A DNA stretch of 64,000 nt from Elephas maximus indicus (GCF_024166365.1 NC_064837.1:76565553-76629552); one strand, 5' to 3'; positions 46,201 to 57,761 are shown, counted from the stretch's first letter. The notes: a model not told the origin generated them from the sequence alone. Numbers and translations: made by a program.

Positions 46201-49200
46201 TGGGAGTAAGTGTTTGCTGGGAGTTTCTGAGAACCCACATCCACTTCACTCCTTTCCACAGAGACTTTCTGTCCAGCCCTCCTTTGGTGGCCTTCACATG
46301 TAATTTGTGGTTTGTAGATTGTCACCCGGTTTCACTAAAAATGCAGTGCTGACGGTGGGATTCTTGGCAATCTGTATGGTTTCCAGGAGAAAAATGGAAA
46401 GATTCAGAACTGTGGCCACATGCTCCAACAGGAACTTCTGTGATTAATTTATGCTCCCTTCTTCCAGACGCCTCTCTCCTTCATGCTTATACCCAATACA
46501 GGGTCAGGATAAAGATGAAGAGCACTGTTTCCTTCAAAGTCTCCTGTCCTCTGGTTTTGTGTTCTTTTCCGGCCTCTCTGCTTTTCCTCTTTCTCCTGCA
46601 TGGTCTCCTCTTTCTCCCTGTCTTCCTCTAGTTCTTCTTAGATCTTGGTGTTTCCGTACCCCTCTCATTGCCTCTAGTCCCCAACTCTATCCATATGTTC
46701 TCGGAGCACCTGCTCTTTCCCAAGCTCAGAACTAGGTGCTTAATTGCTGGAGGGCTCAGGGGGCTCCATGATGACCATATTCCCAAGGGGCAGGTAGGTC
46801 CTGAAGGGAAGTGAATTGACTCATGACAGATCCAGACCTCACAGCTAGGTCTTCTTGCTCTACATCCAGGGCATTTTTTTATTCTTTGATGTTGTTTTAG
46901 TTTCCCACAGCTCTGTTAGTTTCTCTCAGAAACTCACTGTGATGCAGATGAACAAAAGATGTTTGGCCTTTCTACGAGATCCCTTTTCTAACCTCCTTAT
47001 CGTCTTCATGGAGTCCGTGGGTGATGCAAATGGTTAAGTACGTGGCTACTAACACCAAAGTTGTTGGTTCGAGTCCACCCACAAGCACCTCAGAAGAAGG
47101 GCCTGGCAATCTGCTTCCCAGCAATCAGCCACTGAAAACCCTACAGAGAAGTTCTCTCTGACACCCATGGGATCACCATGAGTCAGAGTTGACTCCATGC
47201 CAGCTGGTTTGATTTGGTTTTTAATCCTCTTCTATTTGAATAATTAGTTCTTTTTTGCAGAAGACATTGTCTCCAGAAGCCCATTTCCCTCCCTTTTACA
47301 TTTTTTCTCCTCAGGAAGATTTTTCTCAGAGGTGAAGATGTTCTACAGAACTGAAAAATAATGTTCTTTTTCTAACAGATTTTCTGTTTTATGAAATGAA
47401 ATAAAAATAAGAAAAAGTTACTCAAAGAAGTAGAAATGAGTTTAAAACAAAGCTACCCTTTTAAATTGAAGCCAGCAGCAAGAAGTCCTCTGTACAGTAT
47501 TCAGGAAGAATTTGAAATTCAAAAATAAGCAAAGGAGAAGAAAAGGCAATGCAAATCTTAAGAAAAAAATTAGATCCTTGGGCACTCTTGCTTGGTTTTT
47601 GATTGTGGCTGTCACAACTAAGATTTTCCTGACTTCAATCATGGTCTTAACATTTTGTTGTTAAAGGTCAAAGATGAGCAAAAAAATAAGACAAACTATT
47701 TTTAATATTGGAACTGCCACCAGAGAAATATTGATAAAAAAAAATATTGATAGAACAGGTTAAATAGGTTAAAATGGTTCCTTTCCAGATGTTTAAATTT
47801 CCACATCCCATTGCCTTCAGGTATTTTTATGAGCTTAAGAGAAAATTTTTTTTAGTTATAATGGTCATATAAACAGATGAAGAGAGTATATATCATGGTA
47901 CTAAATGTTAAAAGTTTTATTTTGCAGACATACAAAGCCTTTCTACCTGCTATGATTGCTAACGACCATGGACATTTGGTTTGTATTTCAAGTTCAGCTG
48001 GGTTATTTGGAATATGTGGGCTGGCAGGTAAGAGAAATACCCTGCTTCACAATTGCAAAATTCTGTATAACCTTAACTTACGTAATGGCTCTGAATACTC
48101 AGCACAGCCCTGATAATAAAGGATAAGAAATTAAGAGTTACAAACAGTAAGTGGTTAAGAACGCCATCGAGAAGCCAAACTGCCAAGTGAATATACTTAT
48201 GTTTCGTTGGATTGTGCACCTTGGGATCATTAGGAATCAGTCCAGCCCCCTGAGTTTAAAAAGAGAACATACAGATAAATATTTTTGCACAGGTGGTTGT
48301 CATAGTAACAGTCCTCAAAATTGCATGTGGCACTGTCATCAGGATGGAAAGGACAACCCTGCCTTCTTCTAACATTGTCATTCAATGGTCTCCCCCACCA
48401 TGAGTTTAGAGAAAGTTTCTCCACCCCAGGGGAAAAAAAAAAAAATTACCATTGAGTTAATTCCAACTGATAGCAACCCCATAGGACAGGGTAGAACTGC
48501 CCCGTAGGTTTCCAAGGAGTGGCTGGCGTATTTAAATTGCCGATGTCGTGGTTAGCAGCTGAGTTCTTAACCACTGTACCACCAGGGCTCCTTTTCCATG
48601 CCAGAACATCTAGAATGAACCTCTCCGCTAGTTCAGTGGTTGGTTGGTTGTAGGGCGGAGGGAGCGAAAGTGATAAACCGGCTCCTTGGGAAGGAGTCTT
48701 GACCTAGAGCTGCCTCTAGGAGGAGCAGAAAGCTTGCCTTTATCTGCCAGGGGTTCTCTGGAGCCAAGGCCATATGTCCTGGCTTACGCAGACCCCTGAC
48801 ACTCAGCCATCAGAAACTGTAGCAACAACCCTCAGATACCAGATTGGACAGTGTGCTGATGAGACCCCCTCATAATGCTTTGGATCCAAGCATAGTTCAG
48901 GATTCACGAAACTAGTCCTAAAAAAAAAAACAAAACAAAACCCATTGCCGTCAAGTCAATTCCGACTCCTAGTGACACTACAGGACAGAGTAGAACTGCC
49001 CCAGAGAGTTTCCAAGGAGTGCCTGGTGAGTTTGAACTGCGGACCTTTTGGTTAGCAGCCATAGCTCTTTACTGTGCCACCGGGGTTTCCACACTAGTCC
49101 TAGTAGTGCCCATTTCATTTGCATGCATAGGTTTTTCAGCACCACCCGTCATCCAAAATAGCACTACTCTCTACCCATCTCCTCGTACCCTGGACTTCCT

Positions 49201-52200
49201 TTCCTCTGGCCTTCGTAGAGTCCATCGAATGTTATTGCTGTGTCTCTTAACCTGTCTGATAAGTCACAGGCCTTTGAGATAATACAGGTATTTCTACAGC
49301 TCCTGTGAATCCTTTTTCTGGCCCAGTATCCCCATCTTCAGACACAAAACTCCCACCACCAACTCACTGTAGAAATAACTAGAAGCCTTTTGTGTTTCCC
49401 ACCTCAGGTCATCTGAGATGCTAGTTTAGGATGTGGATTCCCTGGACCCTGGGCCATATCTGCTAATCAGAACCTCAGGGTTTAGGGGCTCAGTGAGCAG
49501 CATTGTTACCAAATGCCACAGAGAATCCTAAAAAATGCTCAGCGCTCCATTCCCCTTCCCTCCTTCTAGGCTCTTAGCCACTGCTTCCCTGCCCCAGGCC
49601 CCACACTCATAGCCTGGCTCCTGCCAGGTATAGTAGCTGGTCTACAACTTAGTTAATATGCCTCTTTTGACTATGTGAGACCAAAGAAAAGCCTAAGTTC
49701 ACCCAAGCTCCATTTCTTCCACAAACTTCTCTGTTCAGAGAATTGAATATTCAGTTGTTTACTTGAAGCATGTGTGGCTTGTGATAGAAAGCTCAAAATG
49801 AACATAAATGCCACTTTTCACTGCCCTCTTCGTTTTCAAGGTATTTTAGAGGCTGAGGGTGAAGTTATCAAGGCGTTCGTTTCTTCTGCAAGTGGAAGGA
49901 GGGTTATAGTTAGAAGAATACTTGGTCTGAATCCCATGACCATGCTGACCTCTCTCACCTGTATCACTTTTAATTCCTTCTTTTGTATGTTTTTTGGCCC
50001 CAATTGGGATGCACATCTTACATCCATGTCACAACTAGTATAGTGTCTAACTTTCATTACCTTCTAAGCGAAGTCTGAGGGGCAGTGGTGAGTCAGTGGT
50101 AGAATTTTTGCCTTCCATGCGGGAGACGTGAGTTTGATTCCCAGTTAATGTACCTCATGCCCAGCCACTACCTGTCTGTCAGTGGAGGCTTGTGTTGCTG
50201 TGTTGCCGATCAGGTTTCAGAGGAGCTTCCAGGCTTAGACAAACTAGGAAGAAAGGCCTGGCAATCTACTTCCAAACATCAGCCAATGAAAGCCCTCTGG
50301 ACCACACGTGATCTGATCCGCTAACCAATCATGGGGAATGGCACAGGATCAGGCAGTGTTTTGTTCTGTTGTTCATGGAGCTGCCATGAGTCGGGCCAAC
50401 TCGAGGGCAACCAGCAACAACGGCAAGCAAAGTCTAGCAGTTCAGCCCATAGGAGACCCACCAGAGCCATTTTTTCTGGGCGTTCAGCTGGTCATTATCA
50501 GTTTAGTCTACTCGTACTCTTCCCATTCACCGTGCACCTCCTCCCACCGAGCTCCAAGAACTCTGAAATCATTGTCACATTCTCTGTTGGCATTAATGTA
50601 ACAAGTAAGTCCTAATGTAATACTACGTAAAGGTTTTAGAATGTACGTTAGCATTGTTTGTCTGTTTCAGATTATTGTGCGAGTAAATTTGCTGCCACTG
50701 GGTTTGCCGAATCTGTGTTTGCAGAAACAATTGCCCAAAACCAAAAGGGGATCAAAACCACTATCGTGTACCCATTTTTTACAAACACTGGAATGTTTGA
50801 TGGTTGTTCTACTGCGTAAGTATATCCTTTGATTTTGAAGAAACTGTTTTTTTTTTTTTTTTTAATGATTGGTTCTCAATTTGTTATTTAAAAAAAAATT
50901 TTTTTATTTTATTTGAAAGATAGTTTTCTAGGACTCAGGCTAATTTATAAATAGTTTCAGAATTTGTGTCTTTCCTAGTATGTGGTGGTATCTAAACTAC
51001 TGAGTTTAATGCAAGAGACTCATCAAGGCAGTGTCCCCGAGAGGGGGGCCACCCTTTAGCTTGAATCTACTGGTTCAACTCCAGGACTCTCCAGGCCGCA
51101 GCCCCTCACTGCCACCCGGTCCCACGCTGCCCTCCTCCTCCAACTACACGGAGGCTCGGAAGTCATTGAAGGGGCCTGTTACCCAGTTCTGAATCTCACG
51201 GAGATCACAAGCAGTTTGTTTTCAGCCACTTTGCCGCACAACACTTAGATCTGTGTGTTTAACGGGTGCACATATATGTATGTGTGCACCACGCCACTGT
51301 ATGAGTTAGATCATCATTTTCCACTTCAGATTCTAGGTTATTACTTACCATGCTGCTAATAAGGGAGGAAACATGAGTGAAATTGGGAAAGAAAAGAAGC
51401 AAATAAGTGATAATATCTTACTACCTTTTTATCCCTAATTTTAGAAAAACTGTTTTTCTTAATTGGTAATTTGTGGGCACTTTTTTTTTTTTTTTTTTGT
51501 CTCTAGCTCTCCAAATCTGTTGCCTATTCTGGAACCAGAATATGTCGTCAGAAAAATAGTAGATGCTGTTCTGCAAAATCAACTGTATTTGTGTATACCA
51601 AAGACTTTATACTTCCTGCTTTTTTTAAAAAGGTAACACTATCAGCTTCCTTTTAGTATCTTCTATTACTTCTCTAATGTGCCAGTCTACAGCATATTCC
51701 AAAACCCCTGCTAAATGAATGAATTTTAAAAAGGAAACCTGTTAAGTCCTGTTGAGCCCTCCAGGAGCCTTTTGCTGTCATACTCTCAAATCTGCAACTC
51801 CACATTGCTCTCCAGGACTCTAGCAAGTGGGGTTGGCCCTCCCCTGCCATCTTGGTATTGTGCTACTATCAAAAGAAGTGGGTTTACTGAAGGATCTATG
51901 GACAAAGGGAAGTGTTTTTTTAGGAAAAATGCCTTGTGTTGTGCTAATCACAAAACAAGCCTATTTGAGTAGATACTGTACCTGTGCTTCCTCAAGTACA
52001 GAAACCCTGGTAGAGTAGTGGTTAAGAGCTGTGGCTGCTAACCAAAAGGTCAGCAGTTTGAATTCACTAGGCACTCCTTGGAAACTCTATGAGGCAGTTC
52101 TGTTCTGTCCTATAGGGCTGCTATGAGTCGAAATCAACTCGACAGCAGCGGTTCTGATTTTGTTTTTTTTATTGGGGTTTTTGCTTTGCAAAGAAGCTCG

Positions 52201-54495
52201 TTCCACTATTGAAACAATCCCCTCTGTTGAGTTGAAATTTGTCTTGTTTTCATGTCTTCTCGTTGTTCTTTGTCTTGCCTTGCCCTCTGGCACTACACAC
52301 GTAATTCCATTACTCTTGACAATGACTAAGGAGCCCTGGAGGTGGAGTAGTTAAAGCGTTTCTGCTAACCAAAAGGTCTTCAGTTCAAAACCACCAGCTG
52401 CTCCGCGGGAAAAAGATGTGGCAATCTGCTTCCGTAAAGATTTACAGCCTTGTAAACCCTATGGGGTCACTATGAGTCAGAATCGACTCAATGGCAGCAG
52501 GTTTGGTTTTGACAATGACCAGTCCTCAGTTATTTGAACATAGGTATCATACCTCCACCACATGGCTAGCTACCATTGCCCTTCCTATGCATGGAAATTC
52601 CTTTTCTCTTCAGCTAGCCACGTCTGCTTTGTGTAGTGAGCCCAAGTCATTCATAAACCCTTTTGGTCGACCAGGGCTTCACCCTACCCAGGAGTGATCA
52701 CTGGCTGACTGAGGCTGGGAGGGAGGGGCAAAGGTTCTTTGACAAGGATTTGAAAGCCTGGTCTGTGTTCCCGCTTTGACTAAGTCTGTGACACTGAGCA
52801 CGCCATTTGTTCTCCAGCCTCCCATTCCACGCGCATAGCAGACCTCAATGTTTGTCATGGCCTGTAGGTCAGTGTGACGCCCTCTTTCCTGGGCACTGTG
52901 TGCATTCACCGGGCAGTGGGTCCTTGACAGTTAGATAGAGGCTTATAGCATAGGGATGCCATTTGTATAGTCCCTGGGTGGCTGCTAACTGGAAAGTTGG
53001 CAGTTCAGATCCACCCAGGGGCTCCTTGGAAGAAAGGCCTGGCAATCTACTTCTGAAAAATCAGCCACTGAAAACCCTATGGAGCGTAGTTCTACCCTGA
53101 CACACAGGGTCGTCATGAGTCAGGGTCAGCACAACAGTAACTGGTGGTACTGATATTGCCAGTTGCTTAAGAACACGGGACTGAGTTTTCCTATTTTGAA
53201 TAATTATGGAGGTTTTATTTCCTTCTGTGGGATGGTGGTTCTGTTGGCAACACCTGACTGAGGGCTGTGCAGTTCCTGAGGAGGCTTAAGCAAATATAGG
53301 ACCCAGTGAAGAGCCTTGGTGAAGGGGATCCCACCACACACTCCACACACTGGGGTCCGATTCTCACTCCTCTGTCTTCACTCACTCCCCAGCTTTTAGA
53401 GAGTGTCCAGGGTGTCCCAGCACTGATCTCCATCCTGGCTCCGAGGTTACAGCAGTGAGCAAAAACAGATAGGAGTCGCTTCCCTTATGGAAATTATCTT
53501 CTTGCAGGGGAATGGGGGTGTCAGGAAACAAATTAAAAAGGTAAAGTAAAAGCAAAAGTGTGCTGACTGGTACTAGGTGCTATGAAGCACAAAAAGGAAA
53601 TCTGAGTGGGAGTGAAGGGGGGCAAGGTGAGGTTTAGTTTTAAATATGGTACTCAGGGGAGGTCTCTCAGCAAAGCTACCGCCACATGGACGTCCAGGGC
53701 AGCGTGCAGAGGCGTTGCCTTCCCCCATGCTGTGTCTGCTCCTACCTCTCCGTCCTTTGCAGTGGGGGTGTCAGGACCGATACGGGTCGTGTGCTGGGCT
53801 GTGATGGTGTGCGTGGGTGTCTCTCTGGGGTGTGCGGAGGAGAAGAGCATTCTGGGATCAGCCTTGCCAGAAGGTCTGAGGAGCCATGGCATGTAATCCT
53901 CACAGTAGTCCTGCAGAGAAGGATTTGTGCCCTCACGTACACTTGAGGAAACTATGGCTCATGCATTAAATAACTTGCCTGAGACGGCTTTGTAAACGGC
54001 AGACCTAGGATTTGAGCCAAGAGCAGTCAGCCAGCAAAGCCCAGGCCCACACCACATTATGCCACAATACTTTGAGCTTCTTGTTGACCATTCAGTAGCG
54101 CACAGAAGCTCTGGAACGTGAAACAGAGAGTGAATGGAGTAACATGACCAAAACAAGGAGAGAGAGGGGGCCTGAGAAGTGTCCTCTCCCACCGTGGGGG
54201 ATCTCCCGGGGCCAGTGCAGTGATGCTGAGCTGGTGCAGGGCCAGGCCCGCATGAAGTGTACATGTGTGGGTGACCTCACGCAAGGTAATGGGGGACGCT
54301 GCTGCTCTGCTGAAAGGGGGAAGGTGCTTCATGAATGATACCTGGAGAGCTTACTCCTGTGTTCTCTTTAGTTTCTTGCCCCTCAGGACATTACTGATCT
54401 TAGCTAGATATCTGGACATTTTCCATGTGATGGATGGCGTCATGATGAAGAAAAACCTAAAGACCAACTCTACTTCTGACTGCAACACGACCTAA
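39888..54495 (+). CDS. SDR16C5: SDR16C5 (RDHE2) epidermal retinol dehydrogenase 2
   Basis: Membrane-bound short-chain dehydrogenase that oxidises all-trans-retinol to retinal with NAD+ in the ER/lipid-droplet membrane of epithelia, a first step towards retinoic acid. Coding exons: 39888-40220, 44773-44904, 47928-48027, 50671-50815, 51507-51632, 54372-54495. All have GT/AG borders and matching phases; 960 nt gives 319 residues. Seen: hydrophobic anchor (about 11-32), NAD-binding TGAGSGLG (46-53), NNAG (124-127), catalytic Ser177, Tyr190 and Lys194 (YCASK). ATG 39888 has A at -3 and G at +4 and aligns with the human start. The acceptor 14 nt upstream implies a noncoding exon further 5'. The C-terminus runs about ten residues past the human protein. 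No disabling change was seen. Confidence 0.95.
40380..40635 (-). repeat. MIR
   Basis: 'cccgttattatccccatttt', 'aaggaaactgagacatgg', 'agtgtcacagagctagtaa' and 'atttgaacccagag': a well-preserved reverse MIR. Confidence 0.9.
41409..41486 (-). repeat. AfroSINE tail fragment, antisense
   Basis: Only the 3' half is present: 'cgagtcgattccgactcata' and 'gacggagtagaactgcccc'. It is little diverged, so it is a young 5'-truncated insertion. Confidence 0.85.
43387..43548. repeat. Alternating purine-pyrimidine (CA/TG-rich) tract
   Basis: A degenerate mix of CACA, TGCA and TACA steps for about 160 bp, such as 'tgtacatgcatgcatacg', with a near-palindrome around 43465-43495. It is open in several frames on both strands only because of the repeat. 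Confidence 0.85.
44155..44348 (+). repeat. Second-type AfroSINE with TSD
   Basis: 'gtccctgggtggtacaaac', 'cccacccagaggcgtgg', 'gccatgagtcagaattaac'. The perfect 11-bp TSD TACAGAACAAT lies at 44144-44154 and 44349-44359. Confidence 0.95.
44535..44630 (-). repeat. Short L1 3' end, antisense
   Basis: 'gtgctttaagtgaaagttta' and 'aatcaagtcagtctctca' are the reverse of the L1 3' terminus; severely 5'-truncated. Confidence 0.8.
44773..44904 (+). CDS. SDR16C5: SDR16C5 second coding exon (112-155)
   Basis: 132 bp, phase 0 to 0. It encodes '[16 protein letters not shown]' and 'VNFKAHLW'. Acceptor 'tgttctattcag', donor GTAACT. Confidence 0.95.
45282..45815 (+). mobile_element. Chimeric retroinsertion: L1 3' UTR body with SINE/RTE-type tail
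   Basis: The body matches the older L1 3' UTR at 58.1 and 60.4 kb ('ggtgcctggctaccaccac', 'gaaaaatgtagaacaaaatt'). At about 45767 the text switches to 'tcctatagggtctctatgag' plus 'gtggactc', which is the AfroSINE/RTE tail, followed by an A-run of about 14. The TSD GATTTGCTCA lies at 45272-45281 and 45816-45825. It sits within an antisense MIR, which resumes after the insertion. Confidence 0.75.
47010..47222 (+). repeat. Second-type AfroSINE
   Basis: 'gagtccgtgggtgatgcaa', then a B-box-like 'ggttcgagtcc', 'gggcctggcaatctgcttcc' and 'ccatgagtcagagttgac'. Confidence 0.93.
47928..48027 (+). CDS. SDR16C5: SDR16C5 third coding exon (156-188)
   Basis: 100 bp, phase 0 to 1. It encodes '[12 protein letters not shown]' with catalytic Ser177, 13 residues before the active-site Tyr. 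Donor GTAAGA. Confidence 0.95.
48445..48592 (-). repeat. AfroSINE, antisense
   Basis: 'gatagcaaccccataggac', 'tttccaaggagtggctggc', ending 'accaccagggctcc'. It follows a 14-A run near 48431. Confidence 0.92.
48921..49092 (-). repeat. AfroSINE, antisense, with TSD
   Basis: Starts in an A/C-rich tail and ends 'ccaccggggtttcc'. The perfect TSD ACTAGTCCTA lies at 48911-48920 and 49093-49102. Confidence 0.95.
50077..50424 (+). repeat. tRNA-Gly-headed SINE with RTE-like tail
   Basis: The first 70 bp follow a tRNA-Gly gene almost throughout: 'agtcagtggtagaatttttg', 'catgcgggagacgtgagttt', 'gattcccagtt'; the anticodon position reads TCC. The middle ('aggcctggcaatctacttcc') is shared with second-type AfroSINE, and the end ('gccatgagtcgggccaact', then 'caacaac') resembles the RTE 3' end. 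The TSD AAGCGAAGTCT / AAGCAAAGTCT lies at 50066-50076 and 50425-50435. It is not a functional tRNA gene: stem pairs are broken. Confidence 0.8.
50671..50815 (+). CDS. SDR16C5: SDR16C5 fourth coding exon (189-236)
   Basis: 145 bp. It encodes '[14 protein letters not shown]' with Tyr190/Lys194 and '[14 protein letters not shown]'. Acceptor 'ctgtttcag', donor GTAAGT, leaving phase 2. Confidence 0.95.
51507..51632 (+). CDS. SDR16C5: SDR16C5 fifth coding exon (237-278)
   Basis: 126 bp, phase 2 to 2, preceded by a run of 18 T's. It encodes '[20 protein letters not shown]', aligned with the exon at 2250-2375. The first codon is split with the previous exon and reads Ala. Confidence 0.95.
52002..52160 (+). 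repeat. AfroSINE
   Basis: 'gaaaccctggtagagtagtgg' region, 'gctaaccaaaaggtcagcag', 'ctatgagtcgaaatcaactc'. Confidence 0.93.
52331..52508 (+). repeat. Third-type AfroSINE
   Basis: Like the copy at 24.0 kb: 'ggagccctggaggtggagta', 'aaaaagatgtggcaatctgc', 'gatttacagccttgtaaacc', 'ctatgagtcagaatcgactc'. Confidence 0.92.
52968..53150 (+). repeat. Second-type AfroSINE
   Basis: 'gtccctgggtggctgctaac' (head internally shortened), 'aaaggcctggcaatctactt', 'gtcatgagtcagggtcagc'. Confidence 0.9.
53890..54045 (-). repeat. MIR-like repeat
   Basis: 'atgtaatcctcacagtagtc', 'cacttgaggaaactatggc', 'aggatttgagcc' follow reverse MIR. Confidence 0.6.
54372..54495 (+). CDS. SDR16C5: SDR16C5 last coding exon (279-319, stop)
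   Basis: It encodes '[19 protein letters not shown]' after the split Ser codon, then '[11 protein letters not shown]' and a polar tail '[10 protein letters not shown]', stop TAA 54493-54495. The tail is longer than in human. Confidence 0.93.
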
Positions 54496-54630
54496 TGCTT
54501 CTTTCAGCGAAGAACAGTAGTTGTGTCCAACAGTCGTATATATATCATCGGATTCCTTTGGAAATAATGTTGCTATCTGCTTTTTGGTTGAGATTTTTTT
54601 TCCCCCCAATAAAAGGCAGCCCACTGTTGT
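54496..54630 (+). terminator. SDR16C5: SDR16C5 3' UTR and poly(A) signal
   Basis: AATAAA at 54608-54613 is 113 nt after the stop, and a GT-rich element follows at about 54685-54725 ('gttggtcattggggtggtgg'). This is the usual order for a mammalian cleavage site near 54630. Confidence 0.75.
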
Positions 54631-55290
54631 CACTTCTGCTTGTAACAGATATGAGAGAGAGGAGTCGTTTTCAGGAGCTGCCCTCAGTGTTGGTCATTGG
54701 GGTGGTGGCTCAAATGGTAGTGTGAGACCTCACAGGTCGTCCCAGATTTCTAAATAGCCAGGAGGACATTAGAAAAAGGGTAGTGGTCACTAACAGTGAA
54801 TACCCTCCATGAACACCATATCGTTCTGATCAGAGCTTGCGCACATGGAGCTCCTGGATCGTTAGCACATGGAAAAAACATGGAAAGTGGCTTTTATTAC
54901 TTACCCCAAGAAGCAGACAGCACACCAGAACAAATTTGGATCCATTTGTTAGTGTCCCCCTGAAACTAGAAGGCTGTCTGGGCAGAGATGACAGCTCTTC
55001 TGTATGTACCCCACTTTGCCACACAGGCAAAAGACTTAAAAGGGGGACTACCTTCTGCCAATCCCCGCAGGGGGAGAAATGAGGAAGACCATAGCTGGGC
55101 TCATCTGAAGGACTGCTTCCTCACAGGTTGGAGCTGGGCTGGCAGTGACCCTGGGGAGCAGAGGAGAGGGATGCCCACTCTCTGTAGGACACAGAGCTTG
55201 GGCTTTTCCATCACCTTGCTCTCAGCTTTAGCCCTTAGAACCTATACTACCTGCTATAGAAAGTGCAACCTCCCACACCATTCTTTCCAA
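54631..55290. other. Intergenic, nothing recognised
   Basis: Unique-looking. A 110-codon frame at 54988-55320 runs into the antisense SINE and is not supported. Confidence 0.45.
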
Positions 55291-55447
55291 AAAACATCAT
55301 TGCTGTCAAGTCGATTCTGACTCATAGTGACCCGACAGGATGGAGTAGAACTGTCCCATAGGGTTTCCAAGGAGTGGCTGGTAGATTCCAACCACCAACC
55401 TTTTGGTTAGCAGTCGTAGACCTAACCACTGTGCCTCCAGGGCCCTG
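55291..55447 (-). repeat. AfroSINE, antisense, with TSD
   Basis: 'gactcatagtgacccgacag', 'ttttggttagcagtcgtag'. The TSD TTCTTTCCAAA lies at 55281-55291 and 55448-55458 (shared A at the edge). Confidence 0.93.
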
Positions 55448-55458
55448 TTCTTTCCAAA

Positions 55459-57747
55459 GCACTACCCAAATGCAGACTTCTCAACTCCCTGGACATTCAG
55501 TCCAATGTCAGTCCAGCCAAAGGTGGCTGAGTGCCATCTGTCGGGGAGCCCTACTGGACAGTCCCTGAAGGACCCCGTAGGCAAAGTACCCCAGTAGACA
55601 AAACTGCAGTAAGATGGCCTTTTTCCCCGGAAGGGATCAAAGAATGGCTGCTTCTTACTCTGAACATAAAACTCAGCTGAGTTAGATGTATTGCTACCTA
55701 TTGATCCAAAAAACATACCCATACGGTTAGTTTAAAGTCTCTGGTATTTCAGGTTGGGCTTCATGTTGAGGCATTTTTCCACAGACTGGGAAATTCTGAG
55801 CCCTTGTAATCTCTGTGTTCACTTGTGATCTATTGTACTCTTAGTTTAATCAGCTGGCAAACTGCCTTCATGCTTTGGAGAATCACCATAAAAGCAAGAC
55901 TAAGGAAAAAATATGTTAATTGCCATATCCCTGGACTGCCTTCCCAGGCCGGTGGGGGCACCTGCCTGATAGAGAAACAGGGGCCTTATCCCTTGCCCCT
56001 TGTTTGTTCGGAGACAAGGAAGGGATGAGAAGTGTCTTGGAAGAAAGACCCTGTCAGAGTCAAAAGAAGAAAGAGTTTGAATATTTGGGGACTAAGTGTG
56101 CCCTTAGAGAGGCAGGGACCCAGGAATGTGGAGTATGGGCTCCACTGAAAGACTGATTTAACTTGAGCAGCCAGTGTGATCCTGACATCTCCGTCCCTGC
56201 ACATCCTTTCCACCTAGAAAGCTGAAAAATATAAACTTGTTTTATGATAACACTGAGAGCTAAGCACTTTGCACACATTATTTCATTAAACGAGAATATC
56301 ATATCATTACTCAAAGAATATTAAAGGTATTTGGTCTATGCCAAATAATCAAAGGCATTTCCTTTCACAGTGACATCCTACTCCACTGTAGATGGGTCCT
56401 GAGAGGATCAAAAGGCCCTGGCAGACTCACCAATCAAGGTTCCAAGTCCTTGGTTAGCAAGGTTAATTAAGAGAGAGGCACGGTATTGCTCCTGTATTAC
56501 AAGTCCAGAAGTGTATATTCCAGGAGACTGTCTGGTAGAAAAATAAAGACAGAGACTCCTAGGGGATTTCAAAGAACAAAGGTCTGGCAGGATAGTGTGT
56601 GTCCACCACATCCTAACAGCATTAACAGCAATTATTTCTAATTGGAGTGCATCTTGGCTGGGCGACTATAAAGGCCTGAGATTCAATTGTGGTTTTACAA
56701 TACCCGTAAAATTGTCTAAACAAATTCAGACGTACTTAGGGCGCTCCTAATGAGAGGAGACCACATGTAAATTAAAGGATTCTGTAGGGCAGTGAGTAAC
56801 AAGGTGATTTAATGCCACTGGGGAGCGAGCACTCTCCGCCTGTGCCCAGGCCAGTGTCCATCCGAAAAGGGATCCTAATGAGCCATGATCAGGAACCTGA
56901 TGCCTCAGGGTGAGGGCACAGCCCAGGACTGGACACCCTGTTCTCTGGACATATTAGTCCCAATGCTGCCCGGGAGCTGAGGAGGACTCCAGTGACTAAG
57001 TTTGAGTAAAAAGGTGTGACCATGTACTTTTTTTTTCTGGGGGAGGGCGTGTTGGTTTTATATTTTTAGCCAAAATAGAAAAAGGTAAGCCAGGCCACAT
57101 TGGCCTCCTTGCCTCTCAGTGCCCGAACACAGTTTGTCAAGTAATATCAGAGGCAGAGCACAAATTCCAACCTCTGAGAGTCAGCACTGCAGAGAAGCAT
57201 GACCAAGAATATGGGTCCCAGGACAAACACTGCCATGTGAGGCAGGAAATCGCCTGCAGAGGAACTGGGAAGAGACAATGGGGCAGTCTGGGCACACTTA
57301 CCCTTTACAGATGAGTGACCCATCTTGGGTTGACCTGGGCACCCTCAGGGCTTGCCTCCTCTCTCAGCTGCTAAAAGAGCCCCCTTTGCTATTGGCGAAC
57401 AGGCTAGAATTCAGCTCTTGAGGGGGCCTTGGATTCCCTATTTTTTGTTTTTGTTTTCCCTCCATAAGCTTGCTATCAAACTGGAAACCAAACCAATGAC
57501 AAGTGCATCAGCCTTTGGTGCTCATTCCTGGGGGAGGCTGCTTGTGAAGCGGTAATGGAGAAGGCTTTGCCATCTGTATCCAGATAGTGTACATGCACTT
57601 GGGCGTCCTCATCGTGTATCAGCAGAGTGATACATGTGGTGTAAGGTGACACATCCCAGGCCATTAATAATAATTAGTCATTGTATCAGAGCTTAGAACG
57701 CCATTGATTTCCCTCACCTTTGTCTTTGTCATTGTATTTTACAAAGG
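55459..57747. other. Intergenic, nothing recognised
   Basis: About 2.3 kb with no repeat or coding signature that could be supported. It is one of the longest repeat-poor stretches in the window, which makes it a place to look for conserved noncoding elements. Confidence 0.45.
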
Positions 57748-57761
57748 TTAATGTTGTAATT

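Larger units (their letters stand above)
44905..47927 (+). other. SDR16C5 intron between second and third coding exons
   Basis: It holds the chimeric L1/SINE-tail insertion (45.3-45.8 kb) and one SINE. Frames at 45924-46352 on both strands overlap and lack homology. The last 700 bp are AT-rich. Confidence 0.6.
48028..50670 (+). other. SDR16C5 intron between third and fourth coding exons
   Basis: It contains two antisense AfroSINEs and a tRNA-Gly-headed SINE. The rest (49.1-50.06 kb) has nothing recognisable. Confidence 0.6.
51633..54371 (+). other. Last SDR16C5 intron
   Basis: It contains three SINEs and a MIR-like fragment. GC-richer unique DNA at 52.6-52.9 and 53.2-54.3 kb has overlapping frames on both strands, none supported. 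Confidence 0.6.

Noticed and set aside
50077-50150. Functional tRNA-Gly gene
   Set aside because: Acceptor and T-arm pairing are broken and the text continues into a SINE body with a TSD around the whole unit.
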